DNA of 13,731 nt from an uncultured Eubacteriales bacterium (GTDB taxonomy: Bacteria > Bacillota > Clostridia > UMGS1840). This document shows positions 1 through 7,246 of this stretch, piece by piece. The stretch lies in assembly GCA_900555525.1 (NCBI GenBank), contig USLP01000010.1, positions 1 through 13,731 of the forward strand. The letters are read 5' to 3'. The position numbers and the translations under genes were made by a program. The notes under the pieces were generated by a model that worked only from the letters and a program-made list of their open reading frames with translations, had not been told where the DNA came from and did no database searches. Each line of letters begins with the position of its first letter. Position 1 is the first letter of the stretch.

Positions 1-956
1 TATTTAGAAACAGAGGTCTTGATTTTATAATTGAAGATAATAATAGAGTATTTCCAGAAACTGAGAAATCTCAAGATATATTAGCTATTTTAAAAGATTA
101 TTTAAAAGATATAACTATAAAATACAATTATAAAGTTTCAGATATTAAAAAAGAAAATAATTTTGTAATAAATAATGATATTATTGCTAAAAAAGTCATA
201 ATAGCTACTGGGGGAGCTACATTTCCAAAAACAGGTTCTGCAGGAGACGGATATTGTCTGACAGATAATCCGGTTACAGATATTAAATATGGGCTGGTTC
301 CTTTAATAACTAAAAAAGACTTGTCAGATATTGCAGGAATTACCTTATATGATGTTGTTATAAAATATAAAAACTTCAAAATTAAAGATAATGTTCTAAT
401 AAGTCATGTTGGTTTAACAGGTCCTGGAATTTTAAATATAAGTAGTGAAATTTCCAGAAATGTGGATTATAATATTTTGGATAATGCTGATGTTAAATTA
501 GATGAAGTCTTGTCTGTTGATTTATGCCCTGATTTTAATCAGGAAGAATTAAAAACTAAATTCACTAATGATTTTCAGGATAAAGGAAAAACATACATTA
601 AAAACTACTTAAAATACTTTTTAACTAATAATTTTATTCCATTCTTTTTAGAATCTGTTGAAATTGAAGGGGAAACTCAATTAAGCAGAATTAATAAAAA
701 ACAAAAAAATAAGTTAGTTGAAGCTTTAAAAAATTTTAAATTTGAAATATCCGCTTTCAATAAAGATTTAAGTCATGTTACTTTAGGTGGGATAGCTATT
801 GAGAATATTAATCCTAAAACTATGGAATCAACAATAACTGAAGATTTATATTTTGCAGGTGAAGTTTTAGAACCTGTCGGTCCTACAGGTGGATATAATC
901 TCAAAATAGCATTTTCTACAGGATATTTGGCAGGTTTATCTGCATCTAAAAAATAA
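1..956 (+). CDS. BaiN/YhiN (HI0933)-family FAD-dependent oxidoreductase, 5' end missing
   Basis: The reading frame is open from base 3 to the TAA at 954-956, and the gene begins before the window. The visible part (about 317 residues) carries hallmarks of the HI0933/YhiN/BaiN flavoprotein family. These are RVFPETEKS near the left edge, the dinucleotide-binding segment ATGGATFPKTGSAGDGY (about bases 207-257), LTGPGILNIS, and the C-terminal FAD-contacting GEVLEPVGPTGGYN before AFSTGYLAG. Family members bind FAD and NAD(P); bacterial BaiN acts in bile-acid dehydroxylation, but most members have no proven substrate and none is claimed here. Composition is very AT-rich and all five arginines are AGA, unlike genes from 1,556 onward, which also use CGT and CGC. 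The missing N-terminus should hold the first GxGxxG motif. Family call is strong; the host of this segment is uncertain, perhaps a methanogen. Confidence 0.85.
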   Translation, partial: FRNRGLDFIIEDNNRVFPETEKSQDILAILKDYLKDITIKYNYKVSDIKKENNFVINNDIIAKKVIIATGGATFPKTGSAGDGYCLTDNPVTDIKYGLVPLITKKDLSDIAGITLYDVVIKYKNFKIKDNVLISHVGLTGPGILNISSEISRNVDYNILDNADVKLDEVLSVDLCPDFNQEELKTKFTNDFQDKGKTYIKNYLKYFLTNNFIPFFLESVEIEGETQLSRINKKQKNKLVEALKNFKFEISAFNKDLSHVTLGGIAIENINPKTMESTITEDLYFAGEVLEPVGPTGGYNLKIAFSTGYLAGLSASKK

Positions 957-972
957 AATAGAATTATTTTAG

Positions 973-1497
973 CTATTCATTTTTTGCAGATAATTTAGAT
1001 GATGTATTATTTTTTATGGATTCCTTTAGTTCACCAAGAGTTGCCATTCCAATATTGGTTACATAGGATACGTCATATAAATCCATTTCTTTTTTTATCA
1101 GTTCCTCAGCTATTTCAAAGCTGGATTCTTTTATTCCTCTTTTTATTCATTCTTTGAATCCTTTTTCGAATCCTTCGTTGTATTTTTGTTCTCTATATTC
1201 TTCTTCTAATGTAAACATATTATGACCTTACTTTTTGTATATTGTTTCTAATTCTCTTGTTGGGATGTCTGTTATCTCTGATACAAATTTCATTGACAAA
1301 TCTCTTTTTAATAATTTTTCAGCTGTTTCTACTTTATTTTTTTCTATGCCTTTTTTCATACCTTTTTTTTCTCCAGCTTCAAATCTGGACTGACCAAATT
1401 ATTCTAATAATCTCATATTATCACTTAGTATATTGCTTAATTTTATTTGTGTTTCTTTATTTTCAATAAATTTATAAAAATTGCCGTTTTCTATTGA
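973..1497 (-). pseudogene. Two tandem decayed C-terminal tails resembling Rpn-family nuclease/transposase-like proteins
   Basis: Read on the minus strand in one frame from about 1,497, the sequence encodes IENGNFYKFIENKET...RLLE, then TAA (1399-1401). It continues FGQSRFEAGEKKGMKKGIEK...RELETIYKK and stops at TAA (1228-1230). Still in frame, a second unit starts at ATG 1216-1218 (MFTLEEEYREQKYNEGFEKG), is cut by TGA (1147-1149), and runs through a helical tail to TAG (973-975). Both units show the FxxG/KG-rich amphipathic repeat followed by a short helical domain that ends many Rpn (PD-(D/E)XK recombination-promoting nuclease) proteins, which are abundant in Methanobrevibacter and Methanosphaera. 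The N-terminal nuclease domain is absent. The TAA could not be read through even under a TGA=Trp code, so decay is likely. Together they account for the roughly 600 bases between the flavoprotein and upp. Confidence 0.55.
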
Positions 1498-1522
1498 CAA
1501 TATTCGCTTTTTTTTGTATAAT
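1494..1522 (+). promoter_or_regulatory. Consensus sigma-A promoter of upp
   Basis: TTGACA at 1494-1499 and TATAAT at 1517-1522 are both perfect hexamers separated by exactly 17 bp. Transcription should start near 1,529, leaving a leader of about 27 nt with the GGGAGG ribosome binding site at 1541-1546. The -35 box touches the end of the decayed minus-strand reading frame, so the compositional seam lies at or just left of it. Confidence 0.85.
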
Positions 1523-1555
1523 AATTGTAAATAAATATTTGGGAGGAAAATTATA

Positions 1556-2185
1556 ATGGATAATTTTCAGGTTTTTGACCATCCGCTTATACATCATAAG
1601 ATTTCTATATTAAGAAATGAAAAAACGGGTAGTAAAGAATTCAGAGAACTGATTGAAGAAATTGCAATGCTTATGGGCTTTGAGGCATTCAGAGATTTGC
1701 CTACGCAGGAGGTTGAGGTTAAAACTCCTATAACGACCTGTAAGACAAAAATGCTCGCAGGAAAGAAAATGGCAATCGTGCCGATACTTCGTGCAGGCTT
1801 GGGAATGGTAAACGGTATACACGCACTTGTTCCGTCGGCTAAAGTAGGTCATATCGGACTTTACCGCGACCATGTAACCTTGGAACCGCAGGAATATTAC
1901 TGCAAGCTTCCCGACGATATAGCAAAAAGACAGGTTGTGCTTTTGGATCCGATGCTTGCAACGGGCGGTTCGGCTATTGCGGCTGTAAACTTTCTTAAAA
2001 AGCACGGCTGCACAAATATTAAAGCAATGTTTATACTGGGAGCTCCCGAAGGTGTAAAAGCATTCTCCGAGGCTCATCCCGACGTTAAATTCTATTGCGG
2101 CTGTGTAGACGAAAAGCTTAACGAAAACGGATACATAGTTCCCGGCTTGGGCGATGCGGGCGACAGAATTTTCGGAACAAAGTAA
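1556..2185 (+). CDS. upp: Uracil phosphoribosyltransferase
   Basis: This cytoplasmic pyrimidine-salvage enzyme joins uracil and PRPP to make UMP. The product is 209 aa, the usual length for the family, and looks full length. The PRPP-binding loop is [12 protein letters not shown] at residues 129-140. The C-terminal uracil-binding segment [12 protein letters not shown] lies at 193-204. PILRAGLGM (residues 76-84) and the GLYRD region (101-105) are also typical. The ATG at 1556 has GGGAGG nine bases upstream and a consensus promoter before that. No uracil permease gene or clear PyrR-type attenuator is visible beside it. No hairpin terminator was found directly after the stop, so some transcripts may run into the following small gene. 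This is the first gene of the clostridial-style part of the window. Confidence 0.97.
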   Translation: MDNFQVFDHPLIHHKISILRNEKTGSKEFRELIEEIAMLMGFEAFRDLPTQEVEVKTPITTCKTKMLAGKKMAIVPILRAGLGMVNGIHALVPSAKVGHIGLYRDHVTLEPQEYYCKLPDDIAKRQVVLLDPMLATGGSAIAAVNFLKKHGCTNIKAMFILGAPEGVKAFSEAHPDVKFYCGCVDEKLNENGYIVPGLGDAGDRIFGTK

Positions 2186-2264
2186 TTTTAATAAAATAAA
2201 TTTTCTTAAATAATTTTTCCTTTTTTACGTATATTATATGTATCACAAAGAAAGGAAGATAATT

Positions 2265-2426
2265 ATGGATAATTTAAATGATTTGTTGAAGCATGATGAA
2301 AAAGCAAAGAAATACTTTATGTCGCTTTCGGAGGAATTGCAGGGCGGTATGACGCTTAAATCGGATTCAATCCATTCATACAGCGACATGATAGAATTTG
2401 CAAAAAATCATCTGTCTGAAAATTAA
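2265..2426 (+). CDS. 53-aa uncharacterised small protein of a Clostridia type
   Basis: The start is the ATG at 2265, with AAAGGAAG at 2250-2257 in front; the frame extends nine codons further upstream but without a better ribosome site. The product is MDNLNDLLKHDEKAKKYFMS..., acidic, probably all-helical and soluble, without a signal peptide, membrane segment or cysteine. The pattern 'xxLLxxDxxAxxYFxSLxxxxxxxxxxxxDSIxSxxDMxxFA' resembles short proteins of 50-60 aa that recur in Clostridia genomes. I recognise no function and know of no characterised homologue. It sits between upp and the ABC operon and is closed by a strong terminator, so it is either a monocistron or a tail of the upp transcript. 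The start and terminator make a real gene likely. Confidence 0.75.
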   Translation: MDNLNDLLKHDEKAKKYFMSLSEELQGGMTLKSDSIHSYSDMIEFAKNHLSEN

Positions 2427-2432
2427 AGGACG

Positions 2433-2460
2433 AACGCCGCCGAAAGGCGGCGTTTATTTT
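2433..2460 (+). terminator. Rho-independent terminator after the 53-aa gene
   Basis: A perfect 9-bp GC-rich stem (AACGCCGCC at 2433-2441 with GGCGGCGTT at 2446-2454) encloses a GAAA tetraloop and is followed by TATTTT. It begins seven bases after the TAA of the small gene and separates it from the ABC operon. Confidence 0.9.
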
Positions 2461-2547
2461 GATTTTATATAAAAATTTCTCAAAAACTTCATAATTGTAT
2501 TGTATACTGAAATTATGATTTTTTATATTTACAAGGAGGAACAAGCT

Positions 2548-3651
2548 TTGAATACGGTAATAGAAATTTCTAATCTTACCAAAAGATACGGCAACAATAA
2601 AGCTGTTGACAACATTTCGTTTACTGTCAGCAAAGGTGAAATTCTCGGCTTTTTGGGACCCAACGGAGCAGGAAAAAGCACGACGATGAATATGCTGACA
2701 GGTTATCTTTCAAAGGACAGCGGAACAGCAAAGGTCTGCGGCTTTGATATTTTGGAAAATCCCAAGGAGGTAAAAAAGCGTATCGGCTATCTGCCGGAAC
2801 AGCCCCCGATATATCCCGAAATGACACCGAAGGAATATCTCGATTTCGTCTGCGACTTAAAGGGCGTAAAGGAAAATAAAGACGCACATATAGCAGGCGC
2901 TATGGCTTCTGTCGGAATTTCGGAAATGGGAGGAAGACTTATAAAAAACCTCTCAAAAGGTTATAAACAGAGGGTCGGACTTGCAGGCGCGCTTATCGGA
3001 GACCCTGAAGTACTTATTCTGGACGAACCGACAGTCGGACTTGACCCACGGCAAATTATCGATATAAGACGGTTCATAAAAGAACTCGGTAAAGAAAAAA
3101 CAATTATTTTAAGCACGCATATTTTGCAGGAGGTAAGCGCGGTCTGCGACAGAGTTATAATTATAAACAAAGGTAAAATCGTTGCGGAGGATACCTTGGA
3201 AAACTTGTCGGGCAAGGATAAATCGCATACTTTCTTAATGAGAATAAAAGGCGACAGAAACACAATTAACGATATGGTGAAATCCGCCGAATTTATAGGC
3301 GAGCATACCATACTCGGCGAGAAAGAACCGGGAACTGTTGATTTAAGCGTTTCTCCTGCCGATTATTCTGACGATATAAGAGAACGTCTTTTTGAGATGT
3401 TTGCAAAAGCGGATATGCCGATACTTTCATTCTCCAAAAAGGAAGTTAAGCTTGAAGACGTGTTCGTTAGCGTAACAGCCAATGCACAGGAAACGGACGA
3501 AGTGGAAGAAGAACCCGAAAAACCGTCGTTTTCGGAACGTTTGAAAAATCTTTTCGTTAAGAAAACGCAGGACGATGCGGAAGAATCTGCCGAAGAACGG
3601 AAAACTCCCGAAGAGCCTGCGGAAAATACAGAGAAAGAGGAGGAGATATAA
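2548..3651 (+). CDS. ABC transporter ATP-binding protein, GldA-like, with acidic C-terminal tail
   Basis: This is the cytoplasmic ATPase of an ABC-2 type complex. TTG at 2548 is chosen as the start because AAGGAGG lies about ten bases before it and the encoded MNTVIEISNLTKRYG is a canonical ABC opening; the upstream extension has no ribosome site. The product is 367 aa. Walker A is GPNGAGKST (residues 37-45), the Q-loop is LPEQPP (Q85), the signature is LSKGY (135-139), Walker B is VLILDEP (155-161), and the switch histidine is H191. The catalytic set is complete. GldA/NatA-like ATPases usually end near 310-330 residues; this one adds about 55 residues rich in Glu and Lys (EVEEEPEKP...EKEEEI), probably disordered. 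The last codons, GAGGAGGAG, also serve as the ribosome site of the next gene. A TATACT -10-like box lies at 2503-2508. The partner is the permease that follows; the substrate is unknown. Confidence 0.93.
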   Translation: MNTVIEISNLTKRYGNNKAVDNISFTVSKGEILGFLGPNGAGKSTTMNMLTGYLSKDSGTAKVCGFDILENPKEVKKRIGYLPEQPPIYPEMTPKEYLDFVCDLKGVKENKDAHIAGAMASVGISEMGGRLIKNLSKGYKQRVGLAGALIGDPEVLILDEPTVGLDPRQIIDIRRFIKELGKEKTIILSTHILQEVSAVCDRVIIINKGKIVAEDTLENLSGKDKSHTFLMRIKGDRNTINDMVKSAEFIGEHTILGEKEPGTVDLSVSPADYSDDIRERLFEMFAKADMPILSFSKKEVKLEDVFVSVTANAQETDEVEEEPEKPSFSERLKNLFVKKTQDDAEESAEERKTPEEPAENTEKEEEI

Positions 3652-4356
3652 ATGGTATCGGTATTTAAAAAAGAATTTAAAAATTATTTTAATACACCTA
3701 TCGCTTATGTATTTTTAGCACCGTTCATTCTTTTTGCCTCTATGCAGTTTATTGCGATTCTTATTAATACAAACCAGGCAAATATTAATTACATATTAAG
3801 CTATGTAAACGTTTTGTGTCTGTTTATCGTTCCAATACTTACAATGCAGCTGCTTTCGGAGGAACGCAGTAAAAAAACAGACCAGCTTTTACTCACATCG
3901 CCGATTTCCGTTTGGGATATAGTTTTGGGCAAATTTTTTGCCGCTTTCTCTATTTTTCTGATCGGCTGTGCTATTTCGCTTATATATCCTATAATATTTT
4001 CGATTATCGGCTCGCCCGTAATAAGCGAATATGTCGGTCAGTATATAGGCTTCATATTCATTTGGGGAATATTTATTGCAGTCGGACTTTTCGTTTCATC
4101 TTGCACGGAAAGTCAGGTTGTTTCGGCAATTCTTACATTTGTCGCTCTGTTCTTCATTTATTCCGTTGACAGCTGGTCGCAGAGTATTTCAAACCAAACC
4201 GTTTCAAAAGTTATAAGCTGGCTTTCCGTTATGCAAAGATATACGGATTTCCAAAACGGTCTTTTGAACATTCCCAGCTTGCTTTACTACATAAGCTTTA
4301 TTTTCGTATTTCTTTTCTTAACGCAAAGAAATATTGAAAAACGCCGCTTTAGCTGA
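3652..4356 (+). CDS. ABC-2 type permease, GldF-like
   Basis: This 234-aa integral membrane protein has about six hydrophobic segments (roughly residues 15-38, 48-70, 95-120, 125-150, 155-172 and 208-226). It begins with a basic cytoplasmic stretch, VFKKEFKNYFNTPIAYVF, typical of ABC-2 permeases in Gld-type operons. LLSEERSKKTDQLLLTSPIS, at about residues 67-86, is the characteristic cytoplasmic coupling loop. The ATG directly follows the ATPase TAA with no gap, and its ribosome site lies inside the ATPase gene, so the two are translationally coupled. It is probably the channel-forming partner of that ATPase. In Bacteroidetes, GldF with GldA and GldG is needed for gliding. In Firmicutes similar operons are common and have no established cargo, so the gliding role should not be carried over. 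Confidence 0.9.
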   Translation: MVSVFKKEFKNYFNTPIAYVFLAPFILFASMQFIAILINTNQANINYILSYVNVLCLFIVPILTMQLLSEERSKKTDQLLLTSPISVWDIVLGKFFAAFSIFLIGCAISLIYPIIFSIIGSPVISEYVGQYIGFIFIWGIFIAVGLFVSSCTESQVVSAILTFVALFFIYSVDSWSQSISNQTVSKVISWLSVMQRYTDFQNGLLNIPSLLYYISFIFVFLFLTQRNIEKRRFS

Positions 4357-4373
4357 TAAGGAGGGGATTTACG

Positions 4374-5780
4374 TTGAAGAATACAAAATATAAAGTTAAT
4401 TCATGGGTAATAACAGCCGTTGTTGTTATTGCCGTTATACTTGTCAATCTTATCGTAAGCGCAGTAGACAGCAAATTTCCGCTTAAGATAGATATGACAA
4501 AAGATAAAATATATGAAATGACAGACGAAACAAAAACGGCGATGAAAGAGCTTAACACTCCCGTAAACGCTTATGTGCTTTGCACGGAAAGCGAAGCTCC
4601 GACGCTTATAAAAGAATACATAAACCGTTATAAATCGCTTACCGATAAAGTAAAATTTGAGTATATCGATATATACAAAAATCAGACAATGCTTATGAAA
4701 TATCAGCAGAGCGGTGAAGCCGTAACGGCAGGGGATATTATTTTGGAATGCGGAGAACGTCATAAAATAATATCCGTTTCGGGTGTAAAAAACGAAGTTA
4801 CGACTATGGGAAGCGAAAAGCTTTACAGCTTCGATTTGGAATCAAAGCTTACAAACGGTATAACATATGTTGCGGGTCTTGTTTCCGAGGATAAAATTTA
4901 TTTCTTAAAAGGTCATGGCGAAACACAGTCGAAGGGCTTTGAAAGCGCAATTTCGGATTTGAACCATGTATCGGAAACAATTTCGATTGCTTCTGCCGAT
5001 TCACAGATACCCGATGACGCAAGCATGGTTGTGGCGTTTATGCCGAATGCCGATTTTTCCGAGGAGGAATGTCAGAAAATCGATTCTTATCTTGATAAAG
5101 GCGGTAAGTTTGTAGCCGTTTATAATCCCGGCTTGGTAAGCTGTCCGAGATTTGAAGCATACCTTACGGAATGGGGAATTACACCCGTTCATAACCTTGT
5201 TTGCGAAAACGATACAACAAAAATGGTTAAAAGCCCTGTTATATTCCGCCCCGAACTTAAAGACCACGATATAACGAAAAATCTTATAAATATGGACTTG
5301 CAGGTTTTATATTACGGAAGTATTTCGTTTGATACAAACAGCGATAACCAGCAAAAAGCAACTGTTACATCTCTTGCGCAGACCTCCGATAAAGCAGTGG
5401 GAAAAGCAAACATAAATGCAACCTCTGCAGAATACGAAGAGGGCGATACAAGAGGAAGTTTTGATGTTTGCGTACTCAGTGAAAAAGACGTTACGGTAAA
5501 CGGCGAAACGAAAAAAGCGTCTGTAATGGCAATCGGTTCTATGGCAGTAACGGATTATACAGACGAAAGAGCAAATGTTGAATTTGTGAAAAATACAATC
5601 AATTACATGACGGAAAATACATCAAACGTAAGCATAACATCAAAAATCATTACAGAAGGTTTGTTCACACAGCCGTCTGTGCTTGTACAGGATATACTTT
5701 ACTATCTGCTTGTTTGGATAATTCCTATCGGTTTGTTAATCGCAGGAATTGTTATATGGCTCAGAAGGAGATATTTGTAA
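4374..5780 (+). CDS. GldG-like ABC transporter auxiliary protein (PF09822-type)
   Basis: The start is TTG at 4374, with AAGGAGGG at 4359-4366. The 468-aa product has an N-terminal membrane anchor (residues about 10-31), then DMTKDKIYEMTDETKTAM, the counterpart of the 'Lt.n.lysLs..T' segment of GldG. A large extracytoplasmic domain follows, with FLKGHGE at about residues 178-184 as the most conserved spot of the ABC_transp_aux domain. A second membrane helix near the C-terminus (about 440-462) ends in a basic cytoplasmic RRRYL. The protein is therefore anchored at both ends. It follows the permease after a gap of 17 bases, and its TAA overlaps the next ATG by one base (TAATG). Its partner is presumably the GldF-like permease. 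The biochemical role is unknown. Confidence 0.9.
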   Translation: MKNTKYKVNSWVITAVVVIAVILVNLIVSAVDSKFPLKIDMTKDKIYEMTDETKTAMKELNTPVNAYVLCTESEAPTLIKEYINRYKSLTDKVKFEYIDIYKNQTMLMKYQQSGEAVTAGDIILECGERHKIISVSGVKNEVTTMGSEKLYSFDLESKLTNGITYVAGLVSEDKIYFLKGHGETQSKGFESAISDLNHVSETISIASADSQIPDDASMVVAFMPNADFSEEECQKIDSYLDKGGKFVAVYNPGLVSCPRFEAYLTEWGITPVHNLVCENDTTKMVKSPVIFRPELKDHDITKNLINMDLQVLYYGSISFDTNSDNQQKATVTSLAQTSDKAVGKANINATSAEYEEGDTRGSFDVCVLSEKDVTVNGETKKASVMAIGSMAVTDYTDERANVEFVKNTINYMTENTSNVSITSKIITEGLFTQPSVLVQDILYYLLVWIIPIGLLIAGIVIWLRRRYL

Positions 5781-7178
5781 TGAATAACAAAAAGCTCATA
5801 AGAAACATTATAATATCCGTTTTGGTTATTGCACGGAATTTATCGTGATGCTTGAGAAGCCTTTCGATGAGAAGGACGAAGACGAATACTTGTTTGGGTA
5901 AACAGTATTCCCGATAAAACAGCCGATTCGGGCTCTGAAACCGAAACTTTAGAGCAATCGGATTCAATTGAGATTTTTAAGGTTGATAAAGAAAATGTAA
6001 AAAGCGTATCGGTTGAAAATGAAAAAAGCTCATATACAATTTTGAAAAACGGTGATGAATATACAGTTGCTGACAACAAAGGGATTGAGTATTCAAGCGT
6101 AAACCTGGGCTTCAATTTTGAGTCGTTTTTGCAAATCAACGGAAGCAAGGACGTAACGGAGGACGATATTCCGTTTACAAAAACAGCAGAAGCTGTTATT
6201 ACGATGAATGACGGTGTAAAGCATGTTTTGACGCTTGGCGGCGAAGTAATCGGCGAAACCAAAACTTTGCTCAAATATAACGACAAGGTTTACGCTGTGC
6301 CCACATATAATATTTCATGCTTTAATCAGGAGCTTAACAGTTTTAGAAGCACACAGCTCGGTAAGCTTGAAGCTAATCTTGAATCCATGGAAATTTACGA
6401 AAACAGCAAAGAGCTTGTCGCTATACGCAAGGCAACCGAAGAGGATAACAAAAAGTTCCAGGTAAACATGAGTTATGTTATGACATATCCGAAATTTTTG
6501 GGAGTATCCTCCGACAGACTTCAATCGTTTATGGAGCTTATCAAAAACGGTTACAGTCTTGATGTAATAAGCTTTGCAGATGACAATAAAGCGAATTTCT
6601 CAAAATACGGAATCGGCAAAAAAACGCTTATCATAAACGACGGTAAAAACGAGTATAAATTTGCATTCGGAAATAAGGACGATAAAGGAAATGTTTATAC
6701 CGTTTTGAATGACGGAGGTTCCGTTTATACGATGTCGAGCGCACTTTTTGACATTATAGACAAATACAACGGCGATGTGCTTATGGATAAGCTTACGCAT
6801 ATTGCAGACCTTAATAATGTTAAAACGCTTGTTTTTGAAGGTAAGGGCGATAAATATACGCTTGAACGCAAGGGAAACGAAGACAATTATAAGTATGATA
6901 TAAACGGAAATGATATAGCAGAGGATAAATTCAAAGACGCATATCAGGAAATAATCGGTATCACTTCCGATAAAATAGCATATAATAATGTCAGCGGTTC
7001 GGCGGAATATACGGTAACGATAAACTATCTTGACGGCAAGACGGAAATTTGGGAATATGTTCCGTATGATGAACGTAATTACGTCTTGAAAAAAGACGGG
7101 CAAGAAAGCTATATTTGCTTAAAAAAGAACCCTGCCGCCGCAATGCAGAACATCAAAAATATTTTATCTAATAACTAA
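5780..7178 (+). pseudogene. DUF4340-type protein, N-terminal region broken by two frameshifts
   Basis: An ATG at 5780 overlaps the GldG-like stop, has AGAAGGAGA just upstream, and encodes MNNKKLIRNIIISVLVIA, a normal basic start and membrane anchor. This frame meets a TGA after 22 codons. Plausible coding sequence continues in a second frame (EFIVMLEKPFDEKDEDE, about 5836-5886). From about 5890 it continues in a third (VWVNSIPDKTADSGS...) to the TAA at 7176-7178. Each change equals one base lost (modulo three). The long third frame contains the extracytoplasmic body, including IFKVDKENVKSVSVEN and a repeat-like second half, as expected for DUF4340 proteins that follow GldG-like genes. A TTG at 6042 could begin a truncated product, but it has no ribosome site and would lack the anchor. 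The gene is either genuinely inactivated or the sequence has two base errors. Function unknown. Confidence 0.75.
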
Positions 7179-7184
7179 AAAGCC

Positions 7185-7213
7185 TTGACTTTTTTCATAA
7201 AATGCAGTATAAT
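7185..7213 (+). promoter_or_regulatory. Sigma-A promoter for the leader and M20 peptidase/AraC transcript
   Basis: TTGACT at 7185-7190 and TATAAT at 7208-7213 are 17 bp apart. The predicted start near 7,220 falls in the loop of the upstream operon's terminator hairpin, giving an untranslated leader of about 200 nt before the peptidase ATG at 7424. Confidence 0.75.
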
Positions 7214-7246
7214 TTATTCGTAAATTATTACTGCATTTTATTTTTT
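7199..7246 (+). terminator. Terminator of the ABC/Gld-like operon
   Basis: An 18-bp stem with one bulged base pairs 7199-7216 with 7221-7239 around a TTCG loop and is followed by ATTTTTT. The A-rich 5' arm and T-rich 3' side make it a plausible terminator on both strands. It lies 20 bases after the DUF4340 stop. Its 5' arm contains the -10 box of the next promoter. Confidence 0.75.

Noticed and set aside
1242..1469. Plus-strand ORF encoding a very hydrophobic 75-aa peptide
   Set aside because: It lies antisense to the decayed Rpn-like tail. The apparent membrane protein arises from reading AT-rich, lysine-coding sequence in reverse, and it has no ribosome site.
1610..2077. Minus-strand 155-aa ORF inside upp
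   Set aside because: Antisense shadow of a strongly recognised gene, without promoter, ribosome site or family resemblance.
6042..7178. TTG at 6042 as the true start of the DUF4340 gene
   Set aside because: There is no ribosome site, the product would lack the membrane anchor, and a well-formed start with anchor sits at 5780 overlapping the previous stop; frameshift is the better explanation.
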